Numbered from the stretch's first letter, positions 42,238 to 50,623 are shown. The stretch: DNA of 64,000 bases from JANXZO01 sp964355115 (GCA_964355115.1 CAYHCQ010000001.1:18742-82741), one strand, 5' to 3'. The notes: a model not told the origin generated them from the sequence alone. Numbers and translations are program-made.

Positions 42238-44160
42238 ATGATCTACGAAGTTTCAAATCTTGCTATTATTATATTTCTCTTTATCGTGGGATTAGTCCTG
42301 GGATTGTCCTTTTATTTTGCCAGAAAAACAAAATCGGCTGCCAGCTATTATGCAGCCGGAGGCAATATTCATTGGGCGGTCAATGGGATCGCCTTTGCCG
42401 GCGATTATCTGTCTGCAGCCTCTTTCCTCGGAATTTGCGGGATGATCGCCTATTCCGGTTACGATGGCTTTTTATACTCTATCGGTTATCTGGCCGGCTG
42501 GGTCGTTGCGCTGTTCCTGGTCGCCGAGCCGTTGAAAAAACTAGGAAAATATACTTTTGCCGATGCCCTCGACTCAAAATTCAATGCCAAGTCCATTAAG
42601 CTCGCGGCCTCCATAAGCACCCTGGTAGTTTCGGTCTTTTACCTTATCCCGCAGATGGTCGGGGCGGGCGACCTTGTCGTTCCGTTACTTGGGTTGCCTC
42701 ACTGGATGGGCGTGGTACTCGTTGGTTCAATCGTCATATTCATTGTTGCCACAGCCGGCATGACCTCAACCACTTATGTTCAGTTTATCAAGGGCGCCTT
42801 ATTGGTTATTTTCTCCACCATACTTACTATTTATATTTTAAACAACGGATTTAACTTAACCCCCAATGAAAATTATCACAAGTTTGCCAAAATAGAGGCG
42901 TTGGTTACCAGTGATACTGTTGTCAGCGTTCCTGATTCAACCTATGCTGTTAAAACGATCCGGGTGGTGGACAAGCTTGTCTTTGTCAGTCTGGAGAAAG
43001 ACGGCAGCTCATGCTGGTACAAGCTTAACAGGAAAGAGGACATCGCAACGCTTGATGAAATGCTCTTTACTACCGTCAAACCTGGCGGAGAGAAACTATA
43101 CAACGGTGCCCCAAAATCGGAAAAGAAATTTTACCAGGTGGGGCATCTGAGCAAAATAATTGTCAACGGGAAGGAAGTTACCAAAACAGGTCCGGTCGGG
43201 CCGATGGAATTTATCAAGATTCTTGAGAACAGCGAGGTCGTTCGATTCTCTAAAAAATCATTTGCGGATGGGGATGATAAGGTGACCGTTTGGTATCAAA
43301 AGCCAACCGAAGGCAAAGACATTATGAAGCCCGGACTTCTATACAAACTTACAAAAGCCACCGGCGCTACTTTCTGGGATAAAATGAATTTCCTTTCGCT
43401 GATGCTTGCATTGTTTTTAGGAACCTCCGCCCTGCCACACATATTAATCAGGTATTATACTGTACCGAGTCAGCGCGCTGCCAGAAAATCCACCATTGTT
43501 GCCATTGCCGCCATTGGATTTTTCTACATCCTGACCCTGTACATGGGGCTTGGGGCTATGGTCAACGGGGTGCTGGATGTTGAAAGCAGCAACATGTCGG
43601 GGCCGCTTCTTGCCAAAACCTTTGGAATTGGCCTGTTCTCGATTATTTCGGCCATAGCATTTGCGACAGTGCTCGGAACTGTGAGCGGGCTCATCGTAGC
43701 GTCGTCAGGCGCCATTGCCCACGACTTTATCGACAAGTACCTGCAGGTTGAAATGACGGATAAAGACAAAGTAAAAGCAGGAAAGATCGCTGCCCTGTGT
43801 GTAGGGCTTTTCGCCATTGTCCTGGGTATACTGTTCGAGGGAATGAATGTGTCATTCCTGGTTGGACTGGCATTTGCCGTGGCGGCATCGGCCAACCTCC
43901 CGGCCATCCTGTTTCTCCTTTTCTGGAAGAAGACAACAGCCAAGGGGATTGCCTGGTCGATTGTTGTCGGGATCATCTCTTCGATCGGAATTATCCTGTT
44001 TTCTCCTACGATGTATGAAAAATACGGACTAATCCCCAAGGATGCACCGATTCCACTGGACAATCCGGGAATCATCTCCATCCCATTGGCCGTTATCACC
44101 CTTATCGTTGTATCACTTTTAACTCAAAAAGATAATTCAACAAAAGATTTCAGCAGGTAA
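42238..44160 (+). CDS. ActP-like sodium:solute symporter with large loop insertion
   Basis: 640 residues, longer than the usual 550. Sodium/solute symporter family. GIAFAGDYLSAASFLGI, SGYDGFLYSIGYLAGW and LGKYTFADAL are hallmarks of the acetate/pyruvate (ActP) branch, and PHILIRYYTVP and LSGLIVASSGAIAHDF-type segments follow. An insertion of about 170 hydrophilic residues (roughly 205-380, starting after TIYILNNGFNL) separates two membrane blocks and has beta-rich character (VYDSTY, VSLEKDGSSCWYKL). Second gene of the DUF485-symporter-porin operon. Predicted substrate: acetate or another short carboxylate. Confidence 0.88.
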   Translation: MIYEVSNLAIIIFLFIVGLVLGLSFYFARKTKSAASYYAAGGNIHWAVNGIAFAGDYLSAASFLGICGMIAYSGYDGFLYSIGYLAGWVVALFLVAEPLKKLGKYTFADALDSKFNAKSIKLAASISTLVVSVFYLIPQMVGAGDLVVPLLGLPHWMGVVLVGSIVIFIVATAGMTSTTYVQFIKGALLVIFSTILTIYILNNGFNLTPNENYHKFAKIEALVTSDTVVSVPDSTYAVKTIRVVDKLVFVSLEKDGSSCWYKLNRKEDIATLDEMLFTTVKPGGEKLYNGAPKSEKKFYQVGHLSKIIVNGKEVTKTGPVGPMEFIKILENSEVVRFSKKSFADGDDKVTVWYQKPTEGKDIMKPGLLYKLTKATGATFWDKMNFLSLMLALFLGTSALPHILIRYYTVPSQRAARKSTIVAIAAIGFFYILTLYMGLGAMVNGVLDVESSNMSGPLLAKTFGIGLFSIISAIAFATVLGTVSGLIVASSGAIAHDFIDKYLQVEMTDKDKVKAGKIAALCVGLFAIVLGILFEGMNVSFLVGLAFAVAASANLPAILFLLFWKKTTAKGIAWSIVVGIISSIGIILFSPTMYEKYGLIPKDAPIPLDNPGIISIPLAVITLIVVSLLTQKDNSTKDFSR

Positions 44161-44191
44161 CCCAAATAATCAATTATAAAATCAATTCATC

Positions 44192-45553
44192 ATGAGAAGA
44201 TACACTTGGTTTCTTATTATATTGCTGGTCATGCCTTTTACGATGAAAGGTCAGACCGCCGATCCGAAATCAGCGCCGCAGGAGGTAAAAAAATCACCCG
44301 AAGAGAAGAAAGCTCCGCTATTCGGAATTTCATTTTCCGGCTATGTCAAAACTGACATTTTTTTCGACTCCCGGCAAACGGTTTCCCTGCGCGATGGTCA
44401 TTTCCTTCTATTCCCGGAGAATGAAAAACTTGATGCGGAAGGCGCAGATATCAATGCTAAATCCAGCTACAACTTCCTGTCGATACAAACGCGTCTGGCT
44501 GGTACAATCACCGGACCTGACGCCCTTGGAGCCAAAACTTCCGGATATATTGAGGCTGAATTTTTTGGAAACATCAACCCGAATATCAATTCTTTCAGGT
44601 TACGTCATGCATGGGTAAAATTAAACTGGAAGAAAACTGAACTTATGGTTGGGCAGTACTGGCATCCTATGTTTGTTCCCGAATGTTCACCGGCAACTGT
44701 TTCATTTAATACCGGCGCTCCGTTTGTTGTTTTCTCCCGCAACCCGCAGATCAAATTGACCCAATCTTTTGGTAAAATCAGGCTGGCACTGACCCTGCTT
44801 TCTCAGGTTGATTTCATGAGTGATGGCCCGGAGGGACCTAATACAAAATATCTTCGGAACTCGGTTATCCCGGAGAGCGATCTCCAAATTCAGTTTGTAA
44901 CCAAAAATGCAATAAAAGGAACCGAGTTTTTGATCGGAGCAGGTATAAATTACCAGATTCTGACCCCACGTCTGACAACAGTTGTTACCTTGAAACCTGC
45001 TTATGATACAGTTATCAATAACAAAGTTGAACATCATGATGCTGTAACCGCCAATTATAAAACCAATACCACTACATCGGCTTTCGCTTATAATTTTTAT
45101 GCTAAACTTAAGCTTAAACAGGTGACCTTCAAACTGGGAGGCCAATACGGTGAGAACAATAATGCCTATACGATGCTTGGCGGATATGCCGTTAAATCGG
45201 TAAGTGACGCGACCCGTAATATCGTTGATTATGCAAACATCCAATCGTTTGCCACCTGGGCTGAATTTCATACCAATGCCACACGTTGGCAGCCAGGGCT
45301 ATTCCTTGCTTACGGTAAGAATCTTGGAGCCGGAGAAGTTGTTAAAGGACCCTATTATGCAAGAGGAAGCAACATCGATTATGCATACCGTATATCACCC
45401 CGCCTTGTTTTTAATGCAAATAAGTTCAGACTCGCCGGAGAGGTTGAGTATACTGTAGCCGCTTACGGAAAAACAAATGAGAAAGGATATGTTTACAACA
45501 CCAAGGAGATCGGCAATCTTAGGTTTCTGATCGGCGTCTATTATTTCTTCTAA
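44192..45553 (+). CDS. Outer-membrane porin, DcaP-like
   Basis: 453 residues. Signal peptide ends about MKGQ; a short charged linker (QEVKKSPEEKKA) leads into a beta barrel whose strands alternate polar and hydrophobic residues (ISFSGYVKTDIFFDSR, LRHAWVKLNWKKTELMVGQY) and ends in an aromatic strand (GVYYFF). SFRLRHAWV and GQYWHPMFVPE fit DcaP-type porins, which pass small acids across the outer membrane. It follows the symporter gene by 31 nt; the two would take one solute through both membranes. Confidence 0.8.
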   Translation: MRRYTWFLIILLVMPFTMKGQTADPKSAPQEVKKSPEEKKAPLFGISFSGYVKTDIFFDSRQTVSLRDGHFLLFPENEKLDAEGADINAKSSYNFLSIQTRLAGTITGPDALGAKTSGYIEAEFFGNINPNINSFRLRHAWVKLNWKKTELMVGQYWHPMFVPECSPATVSFNTGAPFVVFSRNPQIKLTQSFGKIRLALTLLSQVDFMSDGPEGPNTKYLRNSVIPESDLQIQFVTKNAIKGTEFLIGAGINYQILTPRLTTVVTLKPAYDTVINNKVEHHDAVTANYKTNTTTSAFAYNFYAKLKLKQVTFKLGGQYGENNNAYTMLGGYAVKSVSDATRNIVDYANIQSFATWAEFHTNATRWQPGLFLAYGKNLGAGEVVKGPYYARGSNIDYAYRISPRLVFNANKFRLAGEVEYTVAAYGKTNEKGYVYNTKEIGNLRFLIGVYYFF

Positions 45554-45554
45554 C

Positions 45555-45643
45555 CAAATGTAAAATGGTAAAATGTAAAATGGTAAAACCGGGATTAGTT
45601 GACCTCAATTTTACCATTTTGCCATTTTACACTTTGCCATTTG
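45555..45643. repeat. Long imperfect inverted repeat between convergent genes
   Basis: Left arm caaatgtaaaatggtaaaat... (45555-45588) and right arm ttttaccattttgccatttt... (45609-45643) are imperfect inverted copies around a 20-nt centre. Each arm is itself a tandem of aaatggta-like units. It can form a stem of about 34 bp and may end transcription from both sides (porin gene and KBL-like gene). Confidence 0.75.
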
Positions 45644-45646
45644 CTT

Positions 45647-46894
45647 TTACATCCCATACTTTTCAATGATCTCCTGCTTGGTCTTTCCAAGGATGTCATA
45701 CTTCTTACCAACCTTCCTGAAAGCTTCGAGGGCTTTCTCGAGATGGTGAATCTCGTGGCCGGCAGAGATCTGGGTGCGGATGCGGGCTGCTCCCTGGGGC
45801 ACTACCGGGAAGAAGAACCCGATGGCGTAGATCCCCTCTTCGTAAAGGTCGCGCGACACATCCTGTGCCAGCTTTGCGTTGAAGAGCATTACCGGAACAA
45901 TCGGTGTATCTCCTGCCTTGATGATCAGGCCGGCTTCGGTTAGCCCTTTACGCCAGAATTCGGTGTTTTTCTCCAGTTTGTCGCGGCGGTCGGTCGAGGC
46001 AGAAAGGATCTCCAGTACCTTGATAACACCCGCTACGACAGGGGGGGCGATGGTGTTGGAAAATAGGTAGGGACGGGCCTTCTGACGGCACATCTCAACC
46101 AGCTCTTTTCGTCCGGAAACACAACCGCCGGATGCTCCACCGAGCCCTTTCCCGAAGGTGGTGGTGATGATGTCGATCTTGCCCATAACACCATACTGCT
46201 CATGCGTTCCGCGGCCGGTTTTTCCGATAAATCCGCTTGAATGGGATTCATCGACGAAGAGCAGTGCATCATATTTATCGCACAATTCCACCATCTTATC
46301 GAGCTTGGCGGTGTCCCCATCCATCGAGAAAACGCCATCGGTGATGACACATTTGAGCCGTTTGTCGTTGTGAAGCTGCAATTTTTCCTCAAGGTGCTCC
46401 ATGTCGGAGTGCTTGAAGGTGTCGTGCATAGCGCTGCAAAGGCGGATCCCGTCAATGATGGAGGCGTGAACAAGCCGGTCGGAGATCATCACATCGTCTT
46501 TGGTCAAAACGGCTTCAAAAACGCCGGCATTGGCATCCATACAAGAGGGAAAAAGAATGGTATCTTCGGTTCCGAGAAACTTTGTTACCATCTGCTCCAG
46601 CGTTCTGTGGATATCCTGCGTTCCGCAGATGAAACGCACAGAAGACATGCCATAGCCGTGCGAATCAAGCCCGGCATGGGCCGCCTTAACTACCTCGGGG
46701 TGACTTGAGAGTCCCAAATAGTTGTTGGCACAAATATTTATCACCTTTTTGAGAGAGGCGCCGGCGGGGAATTCAACCTCGATGTCGGCAGCCTGGGCAG
46801 AGTGAATGTAGCGTTCCTGTTTGAACAATCCGGCATCTTTCATACCGGTGAGGACGTCGGTGTACATCCCTCTCGTTTTATCCGTATAAGCCAT
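45647..46894 (-). CDS. Alpha-oxoamine synthase, glycine C-acetyltransferase (KBL)-like, paralog 1
   Basis: 415 residues, PLP-dependent fold type I. KBL joins acetyl-CoA and glycine to 2-amino-3-oxobutyrate, or splits it. PLP lysine K249 in TTTFGKGLGGASGG, CANNYLGL, TDGVFSMDG and the C-terminal ARIRTQISAGH are typical. It differs from the second copy (49323-50519) at active-site positions: LVHAS instead of LNHAS and DESHSS instead of DDSHAT, and has a 15-residue C-terminal extension. Last gene of a five-gene operon; its ribosome site overlaps the ACP stop codon. A changed acyl donor or amino acid is plausible. Confidence 0.82.
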   Translation of the reverse strand: MAYTDKTRGMYTDVLTGMKDAGLFKQERYIHSAQAADIEVEFPAGASLKKVINICANNYLGLSSHPEVVKAAHAGLDSHGYGMSSVRFICGTQDIHRTLEQMVTKFLGTEDTILFPSCMDANAGVFEAVLTKDDVMISDRLVHASIIDGIRLCSAMHDTFKHSDMEHLEEKLQLHNDKRLKCVITDGVFSMDGDTAKLDKMVELCDKYDALLFVDESHSSGFIGKTGRGTHEQYGVMGKIDIITTTFGKGLGGASGGCVSGRKELVEMCRQKARPYLFSNTIAPPVVAGVIKVLEILSASTDRRDKLEKNTEFWRKGLTEAGLIIKAGDTPIVPVMLFNAKLAQDVSRDLYEEGIYAIGFFFPVVPQGAARIRTQISAGHEIHHLEKALEAFRKVGKKYDILGKTKQEIIEKYGM

Positions 46895-46899
46895 TTTTT

Positions 46900-46907
46900 C
46901 CTCCTCC
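46900..46907 (-). promoter_or_regulatory. Strong Shine-Dalgarno site overlapping the ACP stop codon
   Basis: ggaggagg on the minus strand, 5 nt before the KBL-like start at 46894, sharing bases with the stop of the ACP gene; this suggests translational coupling. Confidence 0.7.
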
Positions 46908-47149
46908 TATTTTACATATTCATTAACAAGCAAACAGATCTTGTTCACAGAGTCGAAAGCTTCCGGGGTTGCCTTATCATCGGGAATTGAAATCTGGTAT
47001 TTATTTTCAAGGAACCGCTTCAGCGAAACCATCGAGAAACTGTCGACGATGCCACCCGAAATCAAAGGGCTGTCGTAGGTCAGTTCGGTATCATCTTCAA
47101 CATACTCCTTGATCACATAAGCTTTGATAACTTCTTTCATCTCTTCCAT
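46907..47149 (-). CDS. Acyl carrier protein (stand-alone)
   Basis: 80 residues. The phosphopantetheine serine is Ser37 in GGIVDSFSMVSL, followed by KRFLENKYQISIPDD, the recognition helix II region of type II ACPs. It is not the housekeeping acpP, as no fatty-acid genes are near and the motif DSF differs from the usual DSL. It sits between the AMP ligase and KBL-like paralog 1, in an operon that also has a holo-ACP synthase, so a dedicated carrier is implied. Confidence 0.9.
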   Translation of the reverse strand: MEEMKEVIKAYVIKEYVEDDTELTYDSPLISGGIVDSFSMVSLKRFLENKYQISIPDDKATPEAFDSVNKICLLVNEYVK

Positions 47150-47202
47150 GGGGTTGTTCTCCTTATTTTTTAGGGTTATTAATAATAAAATTGCGAAATT
47201 GT

Positions 47203-48906
47203 TTAATCATTTTCCAAAGTCGAAGTATCACCGATCTCCTCTCCCCACTCTTTGGCGTGAAGGATACGGCGCATGATCTTCCCGCTGCGGGTTTTGGGGA
47301 GGTTGTCGATGAACTCGATCTCCTGCGGCATGGCCAGCGGCGACAGTTTCTTGCGCACAAAGTTCATGATTTCCAGGTCGAGATCTTTGCTGCCGACGAA
47401 TCCGGGTTTAAGGGTCACGAACGCCTTCACGACCTCCATATTCACGAAGTCGGGTTTTGCCACCACAGCCGATTCAGCCACGGCAGGATGCTCCAGCAGC
47501 GCAGATTCCACTTCGAAGGGGCTCACCAGGTGCCCGCCCGTATTGATAACATCGTCGTCGCGGCCTACGAACCAGAAATAGCCTTCGTTATCGATCGATG
47601 AACGGTCGCCGGGCAGGTACCATCCGTTCTGGAATTTTTTCCTGTAGGTCTCTTCGTTTCGCCAGTAAGTCCTCATCATGGCAGGCCAGCCGGGTTTGAT
47701 GGCGATAAGTCCGATCTTGCCGGTTTCATTGAACGGTTCGAACGTATCGGGATGAATAACCGTAGCCGTAATTCCCGGGAAAGGTTTACCCATTGAACCA
47801 GGCTTGATCTTCATACCGGGGAAATTGGTGATCATCATCGATCCGGTTTCAGTTTGCCAGTAGGTATCGAGGAAAGGCTTTCCGAAAACGCGTTCACTCC
47901 AGATCACTGCCTCGGAATTGAGCGGCTCACCCACCGAAGCAAGGTGACGCAATGAAGAGAGATCATATTTCTTGATCACCTCCTCGCCGGCCTTCATCAG
48001 CGACCGGATGGCGGTGGGTGCCGAATACCACATCGAGATTTTGTGCTTCTCGATAAACTTGTACCAGTTGTCGGCTGAGAAACCCGCATCCAGCACACAC
48101 TGGGTTACCCCATTGCTGAATGCGCCGATAATTCCGTAAGAGGTTCCTGTTACCCGGCCCGGGTCGGCGGTACACCAGTAAACGTCGCTGTCGAGCAGGT
48201 CGAGCACCCATTTGGAGGTGAGGTACTGCGAGATCAGTGAATAATGTACATGCTTTACACCCTTTGGCTGGCCCGTGGTTCCTGACGTATAATGGAGCAC
48301 AGAAGGAGATTCTGCATAGGTAGGATGGATCACAAACTTTTCAATTTTTTCAGCCTTCTCCATGTCAAAGGCAACTTCGCGGTCGAGAAGGGGTTTGGCC
48401 GGATCCGCATCCACAATGATCAGGTGTTTCAGGTAAGGCATCTTATCCATTATCTTGCGCACCTTGGGAGCATGTTTTTTCTGGGTGATGATGGCCGTTG
48501 TCTGCGCATTGTCGAGGCGCACAAACAGTGATTCATCGCCGAAGGCAGAAAAGAGGGGCTGTGCAATGCCGCCCATCTTGAGGATGCCAAGGAATCCAAT
48601 GTAGAGTTCAGGAATCTTGTCCATGAACAGGCATACACGGTCTTCGGGCTGGATGCCTAATCCGCGCAGAAAAGTACCGACGGCATTGGTGTTGAGCCTG
48701 AGATCGTTGTAAGTGTACCTTTTTTCGATGCCTGTTGATCCTTCCCAGATCAAGGCAGGTTTGTTGCCGTAGCCCTTTTCACAGATCCGGTCGGAACAGT
48801 ACCACCCGATGTTGATCACATCTCCGGGTTTGTAGTCGAGCTCTTTTTCAGCAATACTCCAGTCGAAGTTCTTTACTCTCTCTTCGTAAGAACCGATGTT
48901 TGACAT
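47203..48906 (-). CDS. Acetyl-CoA-synthetase-like AMP-forming ligase
   Basis: 567 residues. Adenylate-forming (ANL) superfamily. A3 motif YTSGTTGQPKG, A5 DTYWQTETGS, A8 GRDDDVINTGG and A10 LPKTRSGKIMRR (catalytic Lys) are complete. It is closest to the acetyl-CoA synthetase AcsA type: the acyl pocket has VT in GRVTGTSYG and the tryptophan before QTETG that limits the pocket to acetate. A tryptophan before VT in AcsA is replaced by Arg. The thiol acceptor may be CoA or the ACP encoded 53 nt downstream. In the operon with AcpS and two KBL-like enzymes. Confidence 0.86.
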   Translation of the reverse strand: MSNIGSYEERVKNFDWSIAEKELDYKPGDVINIGWYCSDRICEKGYGNKPALIWEGSTGIEKRYTYNDLRLNTNAVGTFLRGLGIQPEDRVCLFMDKIPELYIGFLGILKMGGIAQPLFSAFGDESLFVRLDNAQTTAIITQKKHAPKVRKIMDKMPYLKHLIIVDADPAKPLLDREVAFDMEKAEKIEKFVIHPTYAESPSVLHYTSGTTGQPKGVKHVHYSLISQYLTSKWVLDLLDSDVYWCTADPGRVTGTSYGIIGAFSNGVTQCVLDAGFSADNWYKFIEKHKISMWYSAPTAIRSLMKAGEEVIKKYDLSSLRHLASVGEPLNSEAVIWSERVFGKPFLDTYWQTETGSMMITNFPGMKIKPGSMGKPFPGITATVIHPDTFEPFNETGKIGLIAIKPGWPAMMRTYWRNEETYRKKFQNGWYLPGDRSSIDNEGYFWFVGRDDDVINTGGHLVSPFEVESALLEHPAVAESAVVAKPDFVNMEVVKAFVTLKPGFVGSKDLDLEIMNFVRKKLSPLAMPQEIEFIDNLPKTRSGKIMRRILHAKEWGEEIGDTSTLEND

Positions 48907-48948
48907 AATAGCGTTGTTTAGGTTTATAATTGGTTGATGGTTTGATTT

Positions 48949-49326
48949 TCATTCACATTCAAGGATCACAACAGCCGTTGCCATCTCTTTGAGGTGCGAC
49001 AACGACACATGCATATGGGTGATCCGATATTCATTCAGCAGCTCCTCGGCTTTCCCGTAAGCCTTGATGTGCGGTTTACCCAGCTCATCGTGAAAAATTT
49101 CAATATCGGCAAACCGGATCCCGAAACGCCAGCCAGTTCCGATGGCCTTCAGAAAGGCCTCTTTGGCCGAAAACCGGGCTGCGTAATTTTCGTACTTGTG
49201 TTTTTTCGTCTCGCAATATGCGATCTCGACAGGAGTAAAGATCTTCTCCCGAAAGCCGATGTCGCGTTCCATCACTGTGCGGATCCGGCTTACTTCAATG
49301 ATATCTGTTCCTATTCCGTAGATCAA
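48949..49326 (-). CDS. acpS: Holo-[acyl-carrier-protein] synthase, TTG start
   Basis: 125 residues. Transfers phosphopantetheine to the ACP serine. MIYGIGTDIIEVSRI with the Mg-binding Asp8 and FSAKEAFLKA with the Glu are the AcpS signatures; length is typical. The start is TTG 49326, overlapping the stop (TGA) of the upstream KBL-like gene; the family's N-terminus fixes this start. Placing an acpS next to an ACP gene supports a self-contained carrier module; it could also be the only acpS of the organism. Confidence 0.92.
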   Translation of the reverse strand: MIYGIGTDIIEVSRIRTVMERDIGFREKIFTPVEIAYCETKKHKYENYAARFSAKEAFLKAIGTGWRFGIRFADIEIFHDELGKPHIKAYGKAEELLNEYRITHMHVSLSHLKEMATAVVILECE

Positions 49327-50519
49327 ATGGCGCCCAGTTTTTTTCCGACTTTCCTGAACTTATCAAGCGCAAATCCGATCTGCTCCATCGAATGGGCGGC
49401 GCTGATCTGCACCCTGATGCGGGATTTTCCTTTCGGCACCACGGGATAATAGAAACCGATCACGTAAATTCCCTCTTCCAGCAGGGCATTGGCAAATTCC
49501 TGCGAGAGTTTGGCATCGTTGGGAAGGTGACCAAACAGCACAGGAACAATGGGATGAATACCCGGCACAATGCGGAAACCGAAATCCTCCATTCCCTTTC
49601 TGAAAAGCCGGGTGTTTTCAAATAATTTATCGCGCAATGCTGTCGTCTCCGAAAGCATGGTAAGTACCTCCAGCGTAGCGCCGGTAATGGCGGGCGCCAG
49701 TGTATTGGAAAAAAGGTAGGGCCTTGATCGCTGGCGAAGGATCTCGACAATCTCCTTCTTGGCGGAAATACATCCACCGGAGGCGCCACCAAGAGCTTTC
49801 CCGAAAGTTGTGGAGATGATATCCACCCTGCCCTGGGCATTGCAGTGTTCGATGGTTCCCCTCCCGGTTTTGCCCACAAAACCAGTGGCATGCGAATCAT
49901 CCACCATCACCAGGGCATTGTATTTATCGGCCAGATCGCAGATCTTATCCACCTTTGCAATGGTTCCGTCCATGGAAAAAACGCCGTCGGTGACGATGAG
50001 CTTGAACCTCGCTTCACTGGCATCCTGGAGCACCTCCTCAAGGTCATCCATATCGTTGTTCTTGTAGCGGAACCGCTGTGCCTTGCAAAGTCTTACCCCG
50101 TCGATGATGGAGGCGTGGTTGAGTTCATCGGAGATAATAGCATCCTGCTCGCCCAACAGGGGTTCAAATACCCCTCCATTGGCATCGAAGGCCGAGGAAT
50201 ATAGAATGGTGTCTTCCATGCCCAGGAATTCGCTCAGCTTTTCCTCAAGATCCTTATGCACTTTCTGTGTGCCGCAGATAAAACGTACCGACGACAAACC
50301 GTACCCGTACCGGAAGAATGTGTAGTTTGCCCCGGCCATAACCCGCGGGTCGTTGGAGAGCCCCAGGTAGTTGTTGGCGCACATGTTGAGCACTTTCCGG
50401 CCGTTGGTCTGTATTTCAACCCCCTGTGGAGTGGTGATGATCCGCTCTGTTTTATAGAGTCCGTCGCTGTGAATGCACTCGATCTGTTTCTGGAGGTATT
50501 GCTGGAATTTTCCGTACAT
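49323..50519 (-). CDS. kbl: Glycine C-acetyltransferase (2-amino-3-ketobutyrate CoA ligase)
   Basis: 398 residues, the size of E. coli KBL and very similar throughout. PLP lysine K241 in TTFGKALGGASGG, LNHASIIDGVRLCKA, VDDSHATGF and SRIRVQISAAH keep all known KBL active-site groups. Reaction: glycine + acetyl-CoA = 2-amino-3-oxobutyrate + CoA; with threonine dehydrogenase (19367-20317) it forms the threonine-glycine route. First gene of the operon, followed by acpS with 4-bp overlap; promoter at 50553-50581. Confidence 0.92.
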   Translation of the reverse strand: MYGKFQQYLQKQIECIHSDGLYKTERIITTPQGVEIQTNGRKVLNMCANNYLGLSNDPRVMAGANYTFFRYGYGLSSVRFICGTQKVHKDLEEKLSEFLGMEDTILYSSAFDANGGVFEPLLGEQDAIISDELNHASIIDGVRLCKAQRFRYKNNDMDDLEEVLQDASEARFKLIVTDGVFSMDGTIAKVDKICDLADKYNALVMVDDSHATGFVGKTGRGTIEHCNAQGRVDIISTTFGKALGGASGGCISAKKEIVEILRQRSRPYLFSNTLAPAITGATLEVLTMLSETTALRDKLFENTRLFRKGMEDFGFRIVPGIHPIVPVLFGHLPNDAKLSQEFANALLEEGIYVIGFYYPVVPKGKSRIRVQISAAHSMEQIGFALDKFRKVGKKLGAI

Positions 50520-50552
50520 GGGAAGGGAAGACTTTTGTGATCAAATCGGATT

Positions 50553-50581
50553 CAAAAATAAGAAAAAAAACCAGGTAACAA
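50553..50581 (-). promoter_or_regulatory. Promoter of the kbl-acpS-ligase-ACP operon
   Basis: On the minus strand: TTG (50579-50581), 18 nt, then a perfect TATTTTTG (50553-50560), 34 nt before the start. It is back to back with the promoter of the iron alcohol dehydrogenase gene. Confidence 0.5.
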
Positions 50582-50603
50582 CGGTCTTTATATTAATAAT
50601 CCC

Positions 50604-50611
50604 TATCTTTG
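50604..50611 (+). promoter_or_regulatory. -7 promoter box of the alcohol dehydrogenase gene
   Basis: TATCTTTG, a perfect TAnnTTTG box. A tandem aattcaat repeat lies between it and the start codon. Confidence 0.4.
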
Positions 50612-50623
50612 AAATAATACAAT

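Noticed and set aside
45647..50519. Serine palmitoyltransferase/sphingolipid cluster as the firm reading
   Set aside because: Both synthases have KBL motifs (NHASIIDG, TDGVFSMDG) and the ligase has an acetate pocket; no ceramide or ketosphinganine reductase genes are near. Kept only as an alternative.
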